Shown piece by piece: positions 9,250-18,263 of a stretch of 45,462 nucleotides of DNA. Position 1 is the stretch's first letter, and each line of letters starts with the position of its first letter. A model generated the notes under the pieces. It worked only from the letters and a program-made list of their open reading frames with translations. It did not search any database and was not told where the DNA came from. This DNA comes from CAJXNP01 sp050305935 (GTDB lineage: Bacteria > Bacteroidota > Bacteroidia > Cytophagales > Cyclobacteriaceae): contig JBNLGG010000032.1 of assembly GCA_050305935.1 (NCBI GenBank), positions 1-45,462 of the forward strand, given 5' to 3'. The translations under genes and the position numbers were made by a program.

Positions 9250-9470
9250 GTTGATTTATGGTCAATCTCTAGCATGTCAGCGATTTATTTAAGGAAATTT
9301 TTTAAACGTGCCTGTAAACCGTTTTTTAGTTGACAAGTTCTATCACGAAAATCTGGCATGTATCCTTTAACGATTTATAAATTAAAAGGTATAAATCTTG
9401 ATGTAATTTTTTTCCTTTAGATGTTAGAAAAACGAAGGGTGGCAATATTTGTTTTGAAATGACTAAAAAA

Positions 9471-10607
9471 CTATTTTTTTTCAGTAGCCGCTACTAAATT
9501 CCTCAAATGGTTTTCCAGTGCTTCCTGCCAGGTTTCATCAGCGTCCCAGCCAACTCCCAGGTAGACATCACCAGAATAAATATGGACAAGATAATACTTG
9601 TAAACAGGAGCCATTTTCGGAATACTTCTAAGAATACTTTTTCCATTTACTTGTTTCACTGTGACGTAGTCGTCCATGATATCATCGGTTTCATATTCCA
9701 GCAGCTCCTTGATCCGCTCGCCTGCAGTTCTGATCTTTACTAGTTTATAATCGTAGCCTTCTGCCCGCAGTTTCTTGTCAGTATAGGAGTCGTCTATAAA
9801 GCCATACTCGTACGGGTATTTTGAAAAGACCGCCTCAAGGCTGTGATTTAAATTTTGAACGGTGGTATTATAACTTTCCGCTTCTTTTTTGACATTGTTA
9901 TTTATAATTCCACCAGGAGGATTGGAAGGGATGTCGATTTCTTCAAATTTTGGAACGGCCAGCTTGTCAATTCGGATATCCTGGCTAAAGCTTTCATTTC
10001 TCCTTCCTCGAATGATGTCGATGGTCGTAAAATACTCGGGGTTGTCTGTTACCAATAAATTTTCCGGTTTCCCCAGTTTACCGGCATTCTTCGAAAGGCT
10101 TTTTAGCACATTATCAAGCGACTTGCCCTGGTCTTTCCATGCCACCTGCCCGTTTTTCATAAATTGATTATCACCACTAAATGGTGTGACCACCAGCACA
10201 AAACGCTCCGTGTCGTTGTTTTTAATTTTCAATGCAACGTGACTCAGGATAATGATATTCGTTATTTCCCTTTTGGACAACTCACTGGCAATGGCATCGG
10301 AAACTTCATCACCAGCAAGCACGTCATCGATATAGTAATATTTTACAGGATCAATGCCCAGTGATTTAAAGGTTGTGTGTGCCTCTTCTGAAATCGAATG
10401 CCAATTTCCCCTTTCCGAAGAATTCTTTGATTTGGTGGGAACGCTCACAAATACTACTGACTTGGTTTTTAACAAATCTTCAGGTAAACCTGAACCCTGG
10501 TAGTCAAGAAATTTAAACCCGACGACATTTACTTCTTCATCATCCTGGGTAAAGCCTGCAAAAGAAATGAATGAACAAAGGATTAGTATAAAGGCATTTT
10601 TTTTCAT
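9471..10607 (-). CDS. Secreted protein of unknown function
   Basis: A 378-residue protein with a clear signal peptide (MKKNAFILILCSFISFAGFTQ) and no later membrane segment, so probably periplasmic. I do not recognise a family. The N-terminal half alternates strands and helices: VVFVSVPTKS, VKYYYIDDVLAG, ITNIIILSHVAL, RFVLVVTPFSG. The C-terminal part contains YKYYLVHIYSGDVYLGVGWDADETW, split here only as a landmark around residues 335-360. It is the last gene of a leftward unit, 29 bases after the FKBP gene and behind uvrA. Nothing in it suggests a DNA-repair role, so the linkage may be incidental. Confidence 0.75.
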   Translation of the reverse strand: MKKNAFILILCSFISFAGFTQDDEEVNVVGFKFLDYQGSGLPEDLLKTKSVVFVSVPTKSKNSSERGNWHSISEEAHTTFKSLGIDPVKYYYIDDVLAGDEVSDAIASELSKREITNIIILSHVALKIKNNDTERFVLVVTPFSGDNQFMKNGQVAWKDQGKSLDNVLKSLSKNAGKLGKPENLLVTDNPEYFTTIDIIRGRRNESFSQDIRIDKLAVPKFEEIDIPSNPPGGIINNNVKKEAESYNTTVQNLNHSLEAVFSKYPYEYGFIDDSYTDKKLRAEGYDYKLVKIRTAGERIKELLEYETDDIMDDYVTVKQVNGKSILRSIPKMAPVYKYYLVHIYSGDVYLGVGWDADETWQEALENHLRNLVAATEKK

Positions 10608-10636
10608 GATAAACGTTGTTTTGGTTGAAGTTCAGG

Positions 10637-11317
10637 TTATTGGAAATCTATCAATTCCACTTCAAAATAGAGTGTGGCATTTGGCGGGATAACTCCACCG
10701 GCGCCACGCGGCCCATATCCCAGGTCAGAAGGGATTTTAAGGACGGCCTTGCTTCCTTTGTTCAAGAGGGCTATCCCTTCGTCCCATCCCTTGATCACCT
10801 GGCCGACGCCCAGCGTAAATGTAAAGGGCTGGTTTCTGTCTAACGAGCTATCGAATTTCGTGCCGTCTTCCAGTGTGCCGGTATAATGAACGGTCACCTT
10901 CTGACCACTTTGCGGAGCTTCACCTTCGCCTTGTTTATTTATTTTGTATCCCAATCCACTTTCTGTAAATTCCATGCCTATATCTCTTTTTTCTTTTTTC
11001 CAAACCGGTATTGCTTCCTTGATAAATAGTATTTCAAGGGCTGAGAGTTTTAATTTTTTTTCGGATACCAATGAAACGTAATAGCCCAGGGAATCATTTT
11101 CTGACAGAGGAATTAATTTCTTCTTTTTTCCATTGGACAGATAGATGTGCGATTCGTCCAGACCGAATTGTGCACATAGACCATTCATTTTCTGGTTGGT
11201 AAAGCAATAGTCTGTTTCAAATCCTTCCGCTTCAGGGCAATTTTCACATTGGCCAAACGATACGCAGTATTGAGCGGTTAAAATTGTGGTTGCTATTAAA
11301 GTTAGTATAATTTTCAT
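10637..11317 (-). CDS. FKBP-type peptidyl-prolyl cis-trans isomerase, exported
   Basis: Starting at the ATG at 11317 gives 226 residues with a signal peptide (MKIILTLIATTILTAQYC). A longer start at 11341 would place eight polar residues before it and overlap uvrA, so I rejected it. The mature N-terminus has a cysteine-rich patch (CENC, then two more Cys within about 25 residues). The C-terminal 110 residues form a standard FKBP domain: VTVHYTGTLEDGTKFDSS, GQVIKGWDEGI, IPSDLGYGPRG and PPNATLYFEVELIDF, with the substrate-pocket Tyr, Asp, Phe, Val-Ile and Trp present. It probably assists folding in the periplasm. Only four bases separate it from the uvrA stop, so the two are co-transcribed. Confidence 0.93.
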   Translation of the reverse strand: MKIILTLIATTILTAQYCVSFGQCENCPEAEGFETDYCFTNQKMNGLCAQFGLDESHIYLSNGKKKKLIPLSENDSLGYYVSLVSEKKLKLSALEILFIKEAIPVWKKEKRDIGMEFTESGLGYKINKQGEGEAPQSGQKVTVHYTGTLEDGTKFDSSLDRNQPFTFTLGVGQVIKGWDEGIALLNKGSKAVLKIPSDLGYGPRGAGGVIPPNATLYFEVELIDFQ

Positions 11318-11321
11318 TGAA

Positions 11322-14141
11322 TTACGATTTGAATTTTTCACTTAAAAATGCAGCGGTATAATTGTTCTTTTCCTTGGCCAGGTCCTCGGGCAAACCTGAG
11401 AATACTACATTTCCTCCTTTATCGCCTCCTTCAGGCCCCAGGTCGATCACCCAATCAGCACATTTGACCATGTCCATATTATGTTCTATGATGATAACTG
11501 TATTCCCTACTTCCACTAATTTGTTGATGGAGGTAAGCAATTTATTGATGTCATGAAAATGAAGTCCAGTGGTTGGTTCGTCAAAAATAAATAGAGTGTG
11601 CTCATCCTTGGTCGACCCCTTGCTGAGGTAAGAAGCCAGCTTAACGCGTTGGGCTTCGCCACCGCTCAAGGTGTTCGAAGACTGACCTAGGCGAACATAC
11701 CCCAGCCCTACATCGAGCAATGGCTTTAATTTTGAAACGATCGGCTTTTGATCTGCAAAAAAATCCATGGCATCATCCACGGTCATGTCCAATACCTCAC
11801 TGATATTCTTGTCTTTATATTTTACTTCGAGAATGTCATTTTTAAATCGCTGGCCCTTGCAGTTTTCACAGGTCAGATAAATATCCGCCATAAACTGCAT
11901 TTCGATTTTTACAGTTCCTTCACCCTGGCAATTTTCGCACCTTCCTCCCTCCACGTTAAATGAAAAATAACTTGGCTTGTAGGCCCGTTGTTTGGCCAAT
12001 TTTTGATCGGAATACAGTTGCCTGATGGCGTCATACGCTTTCACATAGGTGACGGGATTGGATCGGGAGGATTTTCCGATGGGGTTCTGGTCAACATATT
12101 CAATGCTTTTAACCTTTTGATAGTCACCTTCCAGCGAGTCAAATTTTCCGGTTGATTCGGAGACGGTAGAAACTATTTTCCCAAGTGCCGGATATAAAAT
12201 ATTTTTAACCAATGTAGATTTACCCGAACCACTCACGCCTGTAACTGCTGTAAAACAGCCGAGCGGAAACTGCACATCGATGTTCTTTAGATTATTCTCC
12301 CTGGCACCTTTTATTTCTATGAAATATTTTCCCTTCCTTTTTTGGGAAGGAATTTCAATTTTCTCTTTACCGGTAATGTATTGTGAAGTATAGGTGGAAT
12401 TATGCGTTTGCATGTTGTCAATCGTACCCTGGAAAACCAGCTCACCCCCATGGGATCCGGCAAAGGGACCGATATCGATTATCTGATCGGCCGCTCGCAT
12501 GATCTCCTCTTCGTGCTCCACGACGATGACCGAATTTCCCAAGTTGCGGAGTGATTTCAAGACTTCGATTAAACGGCTCGTATCGCGCGGATGAAGGCCG
12601 ATGCTTGGCTCGTCGAGGATATACATCGAACCTACCAGCGCGCTTCCCAGGGAAGTTGCTAATTTAATTCGTTGGAACTCACCACCTGAAAGGGAGGCTG
12701 TCAGGCGATTCAGTGTTAAGTAGCCCAGACCTACCTTCTCCACATATTCCAATCTGTTTTTTACCTCAATAAGGATCTTTTTACTGATCAGCCTTCTCTG
12801 CTCATCCAATTCAATTTTCTGAAAAAATGAATTGGCTTCCGAGATTGGCATTAAAACCAGGTCGATAATGGACTTGCCGTTGATTTTAACATAAGCTGCA
12901 TCTTTTCTTAACCTTGACCCTTTACACTCCGGGCAGGTAGTCCGTCCCCTGTACCTTGATAGCATCACGCGGTACTGTATTTTGTGGGTTTTGGATTCCA
13001 GCTCTTCAAAAAAATCATTCAATCCCGAAAAATAACTGTTTCCTGTCCAAAGCAATTCATATTCCTCATGAGTTAAATCCCTTATTGCACGATGTATTGG
13101 AAAATCAAACTTATCAGCTACGCTGACCAAATCATTCTTAAAATAGCCAAAAGTCTCCGATCTCCAGGGAACAATAGCCCCTTCGAAAACCGATAAACTT
13201 TTGTCGGGAATGACCAGGTCGTGATCAATGCCTAAGATTTTACCAAAGCCTTCACATTTTTTGCAGGCGCCGTAAGGGTTATTGAAACTAAAGAAATTGA
13301 CGCTTGGCTCCTCAAAGGTGATCCCGTCGGCCTCGAATCGGTCTGAATACTCCAGGGTCTTTCCATCGGATATGTTTATAATACAATCGCCATGTCCCTC
13401 AAAAAAGGCGGTCTGAATGGAATCTGCCATTCGATATTGGAGGTCTTCATCATCCTTTTGCAGGGCAATCCTATCAATGACGATGAAGATGTTTTGATCT
13501 TTCCGGGTAGTCGCCTGGCTAATGTAATCTTCTATAAAATGGATCTCATTGTCCACCATAATCCTGGAAAATCCCTTGCTGAGGAGAATATTCAGCTCAT
13601 CTTTGATCTTCCTGTTTTTCTTAATGAGCAAAGGGCATAATATGGTAAAGCGAGTGCCATCTTCCAGCTCCATAATCTTGTCGACAACACCGCTGACCGT
13701 ATCCTTTTTGACCACCCGGCCGCTTATGGGGGAAATTGTTTCACCAATCCTGGCAAATAACAACTTTAAGTAATCATAGATTTCTGTGGTGGTGCCTACA
13801 GTGGACCTGGGATTTCGAGAGCTTACATTTTGCTCAATGGCGATGGCCGGTGAGATGCCTTTGATATAATCCACTTCCGGCTTTTCCATCTTTCCCAGAA
13901 ACTGGCGGGCATAGGAGCTGAGACTTTCTACATACATGCGCTGCCCCTCTGCAAAAAGAGTGTCAAACGCCAGGGACGATTTGCCGGAGCCGCTGAGGCC
14001 TGTAATCACGACAAATTTATTTCGGGGAATGGCTACCGAGAGATTTTTCAAGTTGTTTACCCGGGCCTTTTTAATAACGATGTATTTTTTGGGGTCAAGA
14101 TCGTCAATGGCCTGGTAGTCTATTTCGGTGTAGTATTCCAT
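11322..14141 (-). CDS. uvrA: Excinuclease ABC subunit A (UvrA)
   Basis: A 939-residue protein of normal UvrA length. It is the damage-recognition ATPase of nucleotide excision repair, which loads UvrB onto DNA. Both ABC modules are complete: Walker A GLSGSGKSS near the N-terminus and GVSGSGKST in the second half, with signatures LSGGEFQRIKLA and LSGGEAQRVKLA, and Walker B motifs ending in DEPS and DEPT. Three zinc-type cysteine clusters are visible: CKKCEGFG, CPECKGSR and the pair CENCQGEG / CENCKGQR. The start is an ATG; the divergent sigma-factor gene is about 250 bases away. It heads the operon with the FKBP gene and the secreted unknown. Confidence 0.99.
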   Translation of the reverse strand: MEYYTEIDYQAIDDLDPKKYIVIKKARVNNLKNLSVAIPRNKFVVITGLSGSGKSSLAFDTLFAEGQRMYVESLSSYARQFLGKMEKPEVDYIKGISPAIAIEQNVSSRNPRSTVGTTTEIYDYLKLLFARIGETISPISGRVVKKDTVSGVVDKIMELEDGTRFTILCPLLIKKNRKIKDELNILLSKGFSRIMVDNEIHFIEDYISQATTRKDQNIFIVIDRIALQKDDEDLQYRMADSIQTAFFEGHGDCIINISDGKTLEYSDRFEADGITFEEPSVNFFSFNNPYGACKKCEGFGKILGIDHDLVIPDKSLSVFEGAIVPWRSETFGYFKNDLVSVADKFDFPIHRAIRDLTHEEYELLWTGNSYFSGLNDFFEELESKTHKIQYRVMLSRYRGRTTCPECKGSRLRKDAAYVKINGKSIIDLVLMPISEANSFFQKIELDEQRRLISKKILIEVKNRLEYVEKVGLGYLTLNRLTASLSGGEFQRIKLATSLGSALVGSMYILDEPSIGLHPRDTSRLIEVLKSLRNLGNSVIVVEHEEEIMRAADQIIDIGPFAGSHGGELVFQGTIDNMQTHNSTYTSQYITGKEKIEIPSQKRKGKYFIEIKGARENNLKNIDVQFPLGCFTAVTGVSGSGKSTLVKNILYPALGKIVSTVSESTGKFDSLEGDYQKVKSIEYVDQNPIGKSSRSNPVTYVKAYDAIRQLYSDQKLAKQRAYKPSYFSFNVEGGRCENCQGEGTVKIEMQFMADIYLTCENCKGQRFKNDILEVKYKDKNISEVLDMTVDDAMDFFADQKPIVSKLKPLLDVGLGYVRLGQSSNTLSGGEAQRVKLASYLSKGSTKDEHTLFIFDEPTTGLHFHDINKLLTSINKLVEVGNTVIIIEHNMDMVKCADWVIDLGPEGGDKGGNVVFSGLPEDLAKEKNNYTAAFLSEKFKS

Positions 14142-14287
14142 TAGTTGATGTCGTAACAGATTGGCAATGTTAAAACTTTATTTGGACAAATTCTTCCCTG
14201 AAAAAGGTAAAAAAACTCCTGGAGGCACAATTATTAAAATTTGTCAACGCCTTTAACATTTTTTAACATTTGACCCGTCTCCATCCC

Positions 14288-14318
14288 TTTACAACTCCTT
14301 TCATAATAAATACTTTTG
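14288..14318 (+). promoter_or_regulatory. Candidate promoter of the sigma-factor gene
   Basis: TACTTTTG at 14311-14318 matches the Bacteroidota -7 consensus TAnnTTTG. TTT at 14288-14290 lies 20 bases upstream in place of the TTG -33 element. Transcription would start near 14325, leaving a leader of about 70 bases before the ATG at 14395. The uvrA-sigma spacer 14142-14394 otherwise shows only AT-rich sequence. Confidence 0.5.
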
Positions 14319-14394
14319 ATTAGACCTGATTATGGAAAACGTCAACAATGTCATACTATGAGATAAACATCTACGTTAACTAAATGAAATTTTT

Positions 14395-14994
14395 ATGGCT
14401 AAATATGAAATCAAAGACAGCGCTTTGGTATCGCAGTATATCAAGGGAGATGAAGGAGCTTTTGAAATATTAATGAATCGACATAAAAACCGTGTTTTTA
14501 CTACGATTAATCTGGTAGTAAAAGACCGGTACCTGGCGGAAGACCTGATGCAGGAAACGTTTATCAAGGCGGTTAATACCATGAAAAACGGTCGATATAA
14601 TGAGGAGGGTAAATTTCTGCCCTGGGTTTTAAGGATTGGCCACAATCTGGCGATTGATCACTTTAGGAGGGCGAAAAGATACCCTACAGTAGTGATGGAA
14701 GATGGCAGCAATGTGTTCAACACCTTAAAGTTTTCCGAGGCACCGATTGAAGAAGCTCAAATTAGAAAAGAAACTTATAAAAAGTTAAAGGCATTAATTC
14801 AGGAGTTACCAGACACCCAGAAGCAGGTTTTGATCATGCGAAGCTACATGGAAATGAGCTTTAAGGAAATAGCCGATGCCACCGGGGTCAGCATTAACAC
14901 AGCACTTGGTAGAATGCGATATGCATTGATCAACCTCCGGAAAATGCTCAGCCAAAACACAGTAGTCTATGACCAAAGCTTTTACTCAGAATGA
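14395..14994 (+). CDS. RNA polymerase sigma factor, sigma-70 family (ECF type)
   Basis: A 199-residue ECF-like sigma factor. Region 2 covers about residues 20-90, with DRYLAEDLMQETFIKAV and LPWVLRIGHNLAIDHFRR (core binding and -10 recognition). Region 4 covers about 130-185, with LPDTQKQVLIMRSYMEMSF and the helix-turn-helix FKEIADATGVSINTALGRMR. There is no region 1.1 or 3 and no extra C-terminal domain. The next gene starts 26 bases before this one ends, which suggests a translationally coupled partner, possibly a regulator of the sigma factor. The close match to 'TGVSINTALGRMRYA' sigma factors of Bacteroidota supports a conserved orthologue, but its regulon is unknown. Confidence 0.93.
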   Translation: MAKYEIKDSALVSQYIKGDEGAFEILMNRHKNRVFTTINLVVKDRYLAEDLMQETFIKAVNTMKNGRYNEEGKFLPWVLRIGHNLAIDHFRRAKRYPTVVMEDGSNVFNTLKFSEAPIEEAQIRKETYKKLKALIQELPDTQKQVLIMRSYMEMSFKEIADATGVSINTALGRMRYALINLRKMLSQNTVVYDQSFYSE

Positions 14995-15205
14995 CATTCT
15001 GAGGTATCTTTATGATGAAACCTCGGAATGCGAAAAAGTTGACATCGAAAAGGAACTTTTAATCAACTCGGAATTGCGAGAGTTTTATAATGACATGAGG
15101 GATTTGATAGCTGAAATAGCAAATCTCGAAATAAAAGCTCCTGACAGTGTAGTAAATAGCATTCTTGAATTTTCCAGGCTTCAAAGCCTGCAATTCCATC
15201 AATAA
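14969..15205 (+). CDS. Small protein overlapping the sigma factor, anti-sigma-like
   Basis: A 78-residue acidic, helical protein starting at the ATG at 14969, inside the last nine codons of the sigma-factor gene in another frame. It begins MTKAFTQNDILRYLYDETS and continues with CEKVDIEKELLINSELREF, a pattern like the N-terminal helical part of anti-sigma factors (a first helix ending in Y/E, then 'ELREFYNDM'). The zinc-finger HxxxCxxC motif of ZAS-type anti-sigma factors is absent, and no membrane helix is present, so it would act in the cytoplasm if it binds the sigma factor. The assignment rests on position and shape only. Confidence 0.75.
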   Translation: MTKAFTQNDILRYLYDETSECEKVDIEKELLINSELREFYNDMRDLIAEIANLEIKAPDSVVNSILEFSRLQSLQFHQ

Positions 15206-15258
15206 ATCATCGGTAATCCGTAATAAAGAATTTATTTTGCCGCCATAGAGATCATTCT

Positions 15259-17055
15259 ATGTGCGGCATTAGTTTTATCATCGACAAAAAGGGAATTCTG
15301 GACGATCAGCCTATCAGCAAGATGGTTCAGTCCCAGCGCCACCGCGGACCCGATGCCCATCAATTCTACCAGCACGTTTTTCCGGATCAGTCGCAGGCTT
15401 TTGTGGGTGCGTCCCGGCTTCGAATCAGCGAGAACACTGACAGTGCTGATCAACCCATCTTTTCAAGTGATAGATCATCGGCTTTGGTATTTAATGGGGA
15501 GATCTATAATTTTTTTGACCTGAAAAATGAACTTATTCGACTTGGTATTTCTTTCGCATCAAATTCCGATTCCGAAGTTTTATTTCAATGGATCAAAACA
15601 TTTGGTGAAAAAAGAATCGACGAACTAGAAGGAATGTTTGCCTTCGTTTATTGCGATTTTTCAGACGGGACTGTGATAGCGGCGAGGGATCGTTTTGGCA
15701 TGAAACCTCTACATTATTCGCAGAATGATCACTTTTTGGTTTTCAGCTCAGAAACCAGGGCAATTGTTTCTAGCGGATTGGTAAAAAAGGAATTAAACGA
15801 CCGTCAGATCGCCAATTATTTTAATTACAAATATGCAATTCCACCGGCGACATTTTATAAAGATGTGTACCAATTAGCGCCAGGAAGTTATTTGAAATAC
15901 GAGAGAGGAAATTTAAGCCAATCCCAAAAATATTATTGCCCAGAATATTCCTCGTCAGGATTAAGCGTCGAAGAAATAAAAAATGACCTTATCGATAGCT
16001 TATATCAGCAGATAAATAGCACGCGTGGCGTTGGTTTGTTATTGAGCGGCGGCGTTGACAGTTCTCTGCTGCTTTCATTAGCCTGCCACGAGGGCATGAA
16101 GATTCCTGCCTATTCAATTTTTTCAGAAGATAAATCGAAAGAACAACGTAACGCCTCTTTTTTGACTAAAAAGTTGATTGCCGATCACCGAATCCTTTCA
16201 TTCACCGAAGAGATATTAAATGATTTTGAAAAATATGTGGAGAAGCTGGATCAACCCATCGCGGACTCGGCGGGATTGTTAACCTGGAAAATATCTGAGT
16301 ATGCTTCACAGGATGTAAAAGTGCTGCTTTCAGGAGCCGGGGCGGATGAACTTTTTGGGGGCTACAACAGACACAAGGCATTTCAAGCTTATTTGGAGTA
16401 TAAGAAGCTTTCATTGTTGCTAAAAAAGTTTAGCTATCCTGTATTTAAAAAGCTTCTTCCCGAGCGCACTCAGCTTTACCTTCATGGACTTGAGAAAGAT
16501 GAAATCAGTACATCACAAAACTTCGTTACCTCTCATTTTTCAGAATTGCGAAAATTTTTTGCTTCAGACTATAAGCCGGGTTTAAATACATCCGATCCTT
16601 TAAAAAATTTACTGATCGATGACCTCACAAATTATCTCCCCAATGATGTGTTGGCTATAAGCGATACAACGTCCATGGCCGTTGGCCTGGAAATGCGCAT
16701 GCCCTATTTAACCAATGCTATTTTAAGCAAAGTAAACTCAACTGAGGCTGGGTTTTTATTATCCCGGGGGACGAAATGGATATTGAAGGAAATCCTGTCG
16801 GAGCATGTTCCTAAAGGCTTTCCAGACATTCCAAAGGTTGGGTTTGGTTTACCATTAACTAATTGGCTGGCAGATGATAAAAGCAATTTCCTGTGGCGTT
16901 TGTTTGAGAATAAAAATAGTGTCATCTTTAATTTTTTAGAACAAGGAATTTTTAGGCATTTATTATCTCATCACAAAGGACGAAAAGGTAATCATGCGCA
17001 AGAATTGTGGTCGATATTGACTCTAGGTTATTGGCTGCAAAAGGAGTTTGATTAA
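15259..17055 (+). CDS. asnB: Asparagine synthase (glutamine-hydrolysing)
   Basis: A 598-residue class II enzyme. Met1-Cys2-Gly-Ile supplies the N-terminal nucleophile of the glutaminase domain; RHRGPDAHQF, NGEIYNF and the ARDRFGMKPLHY segment (about residues 10-190) complete it. The synthetase domain has the PP-loop SGGVDSSLLLSL (about 262-273) and SGAGADELFGGYNRH (about 357-371), which bind ATP and aspartate. It transfers ammonia from glutamine to aspartate or a related carboxylate. The stop overlaps the start of the glycosyltransferase gene (TAATG), so the pair is co-transcribed. Such asnB paralogues beside glycosyltransferases often act in polysaccharide modification, so a housekeeping asparagine role is not certain. 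Confidence 0.93.
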   Translation: MCGISFIIDKKGILDDQPISKMVQSQRHRGPDAHQFYQHVFPDQSQAFVGASRLRISENTDSADQPIFSSDRSSALVFNGEIYNFFDLKNELIRLGISFASNSDSEVLFQWIKTFGEKRIDELEGMFAFVYCDFSDGTVIAARDRFGMKPLHYSQNDHFLVFSSETRAIVSSGLVKKELNDRQIANYFNYKYAIPPATFYKDVYQLAPGSYLKYERGNLSQSQKYYCPEYSSSGLSVEEIKNDLIDSLYQQINSTRGVGLLLSGGVDSSLLLSLACHEGMKIPAYSIFSEDKSKEQRNASFLTKKLIADHRILSFTEEILNDFEKYVEKLDQPIADSAGLLTWKISEYASQDVKVLLSGAGADELFGGYNRHKAFQAYLEYKKLSLLLKKFSYPVFKKLLPERTQLYLHGLEKDEISTSQNFVTSHFSELRKFFASDYKPGLNTSDPLKNLLIDDLTNYLPNDVLAISDTTSMAVGLEMRMPYLTNAILSKVNSTEAGFLLSRGTKWILKEILSEHVPKGFPDIPKVGFGLPLTNWLADDKSNFLWRLFENKNSVIFNFLEQGIFRHLLSHHKGRKGNHAQELWSILTLGYWLQKEFD

Positions 17056-18263
17056 TGAAAATATTATACATTCACCAGTATTTTAAATCACCCATGGAGG
17101 GCGGCGCTATCAGGAGCTACTATATTGCCAGCGCCATGGTGGATGATGGTATGGAAGTACATGTGGTCACCTCCCACAACAGTAAAAAGCTAATCGTAAA
17201 AGATGTGGAAGGCATCAAGGTGCATTATCTGCCTGTTTTTTATGACAATAAATATGGTGTGCTAAGAAGGTTCTGGTCATTTCTGCGGTTTTTAATCATT
17301 GCCAATTCATATATCAAAAAAATTGATCATGATATTTGCTATGCCACATCTACGCCTTTGACGGTGGGCCTGATAGCAGTCTGGAATAAGTGGCGGAATA
17401 AAAAGCCATTTTATTTTGAGGTGAGGGATATCTGGCCGGAGGCACCGGTACAGCTTGGGATCCTGAAAAATAAGCTTCTCGTTGGTTTATCATACAAGCT
17501 TGAAAAGCTGATCTATCACCGGGCCGAAAGAATAATTTGCCTTTCTCCATCCATCGAAAATGATATTAAGAAAAGATACCTGTATTTAAATACGCTGCGG
17601 GTGCCCAATATGTCTGACTGCCTGTTTTACTCCCTCGAGGAAAAGAGCCGTGCAATGCTCAGGAAGTTCGACGTGCGGGATGACGAATTTGTGATAAGTT
17701 ATTTTGGCGCTCTGGGTTGGGTGAATCATCTTGAATATTTGTTGGAAGAAGCATTAGAGTGTCAGAACGAGGGGCTTACTGTAAGATTTTTTATAGCAGG
17801 GAAGGGAGGTCAGGAATTAGCACTGAAAGATCTGGCCTCAGAAAAAGGATTGCGAAACCTCGAGTTTGTTGGTCACCTTAACAAGTTTGAACTCCGCGAA
17901 TTATTAAATGTGACGGACGCTGCCTACATCTCTTTTTTAAACTATAAGGTACTAGAAGCAAATAGCCCCAACAAATTTTTTGACGGCATTGCAGCGGGTA
18001 AGATAATTATTACTAATGTGAGAGGATGGATCAAAGAATTAGTGGATGACCATCAATGTGGGTTTTATGTAAATCCCGAAAAACCGGGAGACCTAACAGC
18101 TAAACTAAGGCCATATTTAGGTGATGCGGACCTAATTGAAACCCAGAAAATCAGGTCGAGAAAACTAGCCCAGGAACAATTTTCCAGAACCATGCTGGTG
18201 AAAGAAATAATCCGGGAAATCAAACCAATTGTAAGTTCCGAATCACGTCACTTAGGCCTGTAG
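17055..18263 (+). CDS. Glycosyltransferase family 4 protein, WbuB-like
   Basis: A 402-residue GT-B fold enzyme. It begins MKILYIHQYFKSPMEGGAIR, the usual opening of the WbuB-type GT4 family, with FYFEVRDIWPEAPVQLG at about 118-134 and RAERIICLSPSIENDI at about 155-170. The C-terminal domain contains VISYFGALGWVNHLEYLLE (about 215-233), the nucleotide-sugar region FIAGKGGQE, and NKFFDGIAAGKIIITNVRGW with the sugar-binding acidic/FD position. It probably adds a sugar to a lipid-linked glycan on the cytoplasmic side of the membrane. Its ATG overlaps the asnB stop by one base. The 3' end overlaps the convergent gldB gene by 16 bases. Confidence 0.92.
   Translation: MKILYIHQYFKSPMEGGAIRSYYIASAMVDDGMEVHVVTSHNSKKLIVKDVEGIKVHYLPVFYDNKYGVLRRFWSFLRFLIIANSYIKKIDHDICYATSTPLTVGLIAVWNKWRNKKPFYFEVRDIWPEAPVQLGILKNKLLVGLSYKLEKLIYHRAERIICLSPSIENDIKKRYLYLNTLRVPNMSDCLFYSLEEKSRAMLRKFDVRDDEFVISYFGALGWVNHLEYLLEEALECQNEGLTVRFFIAGKGGQELALKDLASEKGLRNLEFVGHLNKFELRELLNVTDAAYISFLNYKVLEANSPNKFFDGIAAGKIIITNVRGWIKELVDDHQCGFYVNPEKPGDLTAKLRPYLGDADLIETQKIRSRKLAQEQFSRTMLVKEIIREIKPIVSSESRHLGL

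Noticed and set aside
9465..9480. A-run/T-run near the end of the secreted unknown gene as a terminator
   Set aside because: Only a three-base loop between A and T runs; too weak without a GC stem.
9471..9743. Plus-strand reading frame antisense to the secreted unknown gene
   Set aside because: It is the shadow of a well-supported minus-strand gene with signal peptide and consistent composition.
15206..15258. TTATTTTG before asnB as a promoter
   Set aside because: It is one base off the TAnnTTTG pattern and has no TTG at the required spacing.
16202..16414. Antisense frames inside asnB and the M16 protease (for example 22215-22730)
   Set aside because: They are opposite to genes with complete catalytic motifs and show no signal peptide, domain or own promoter.
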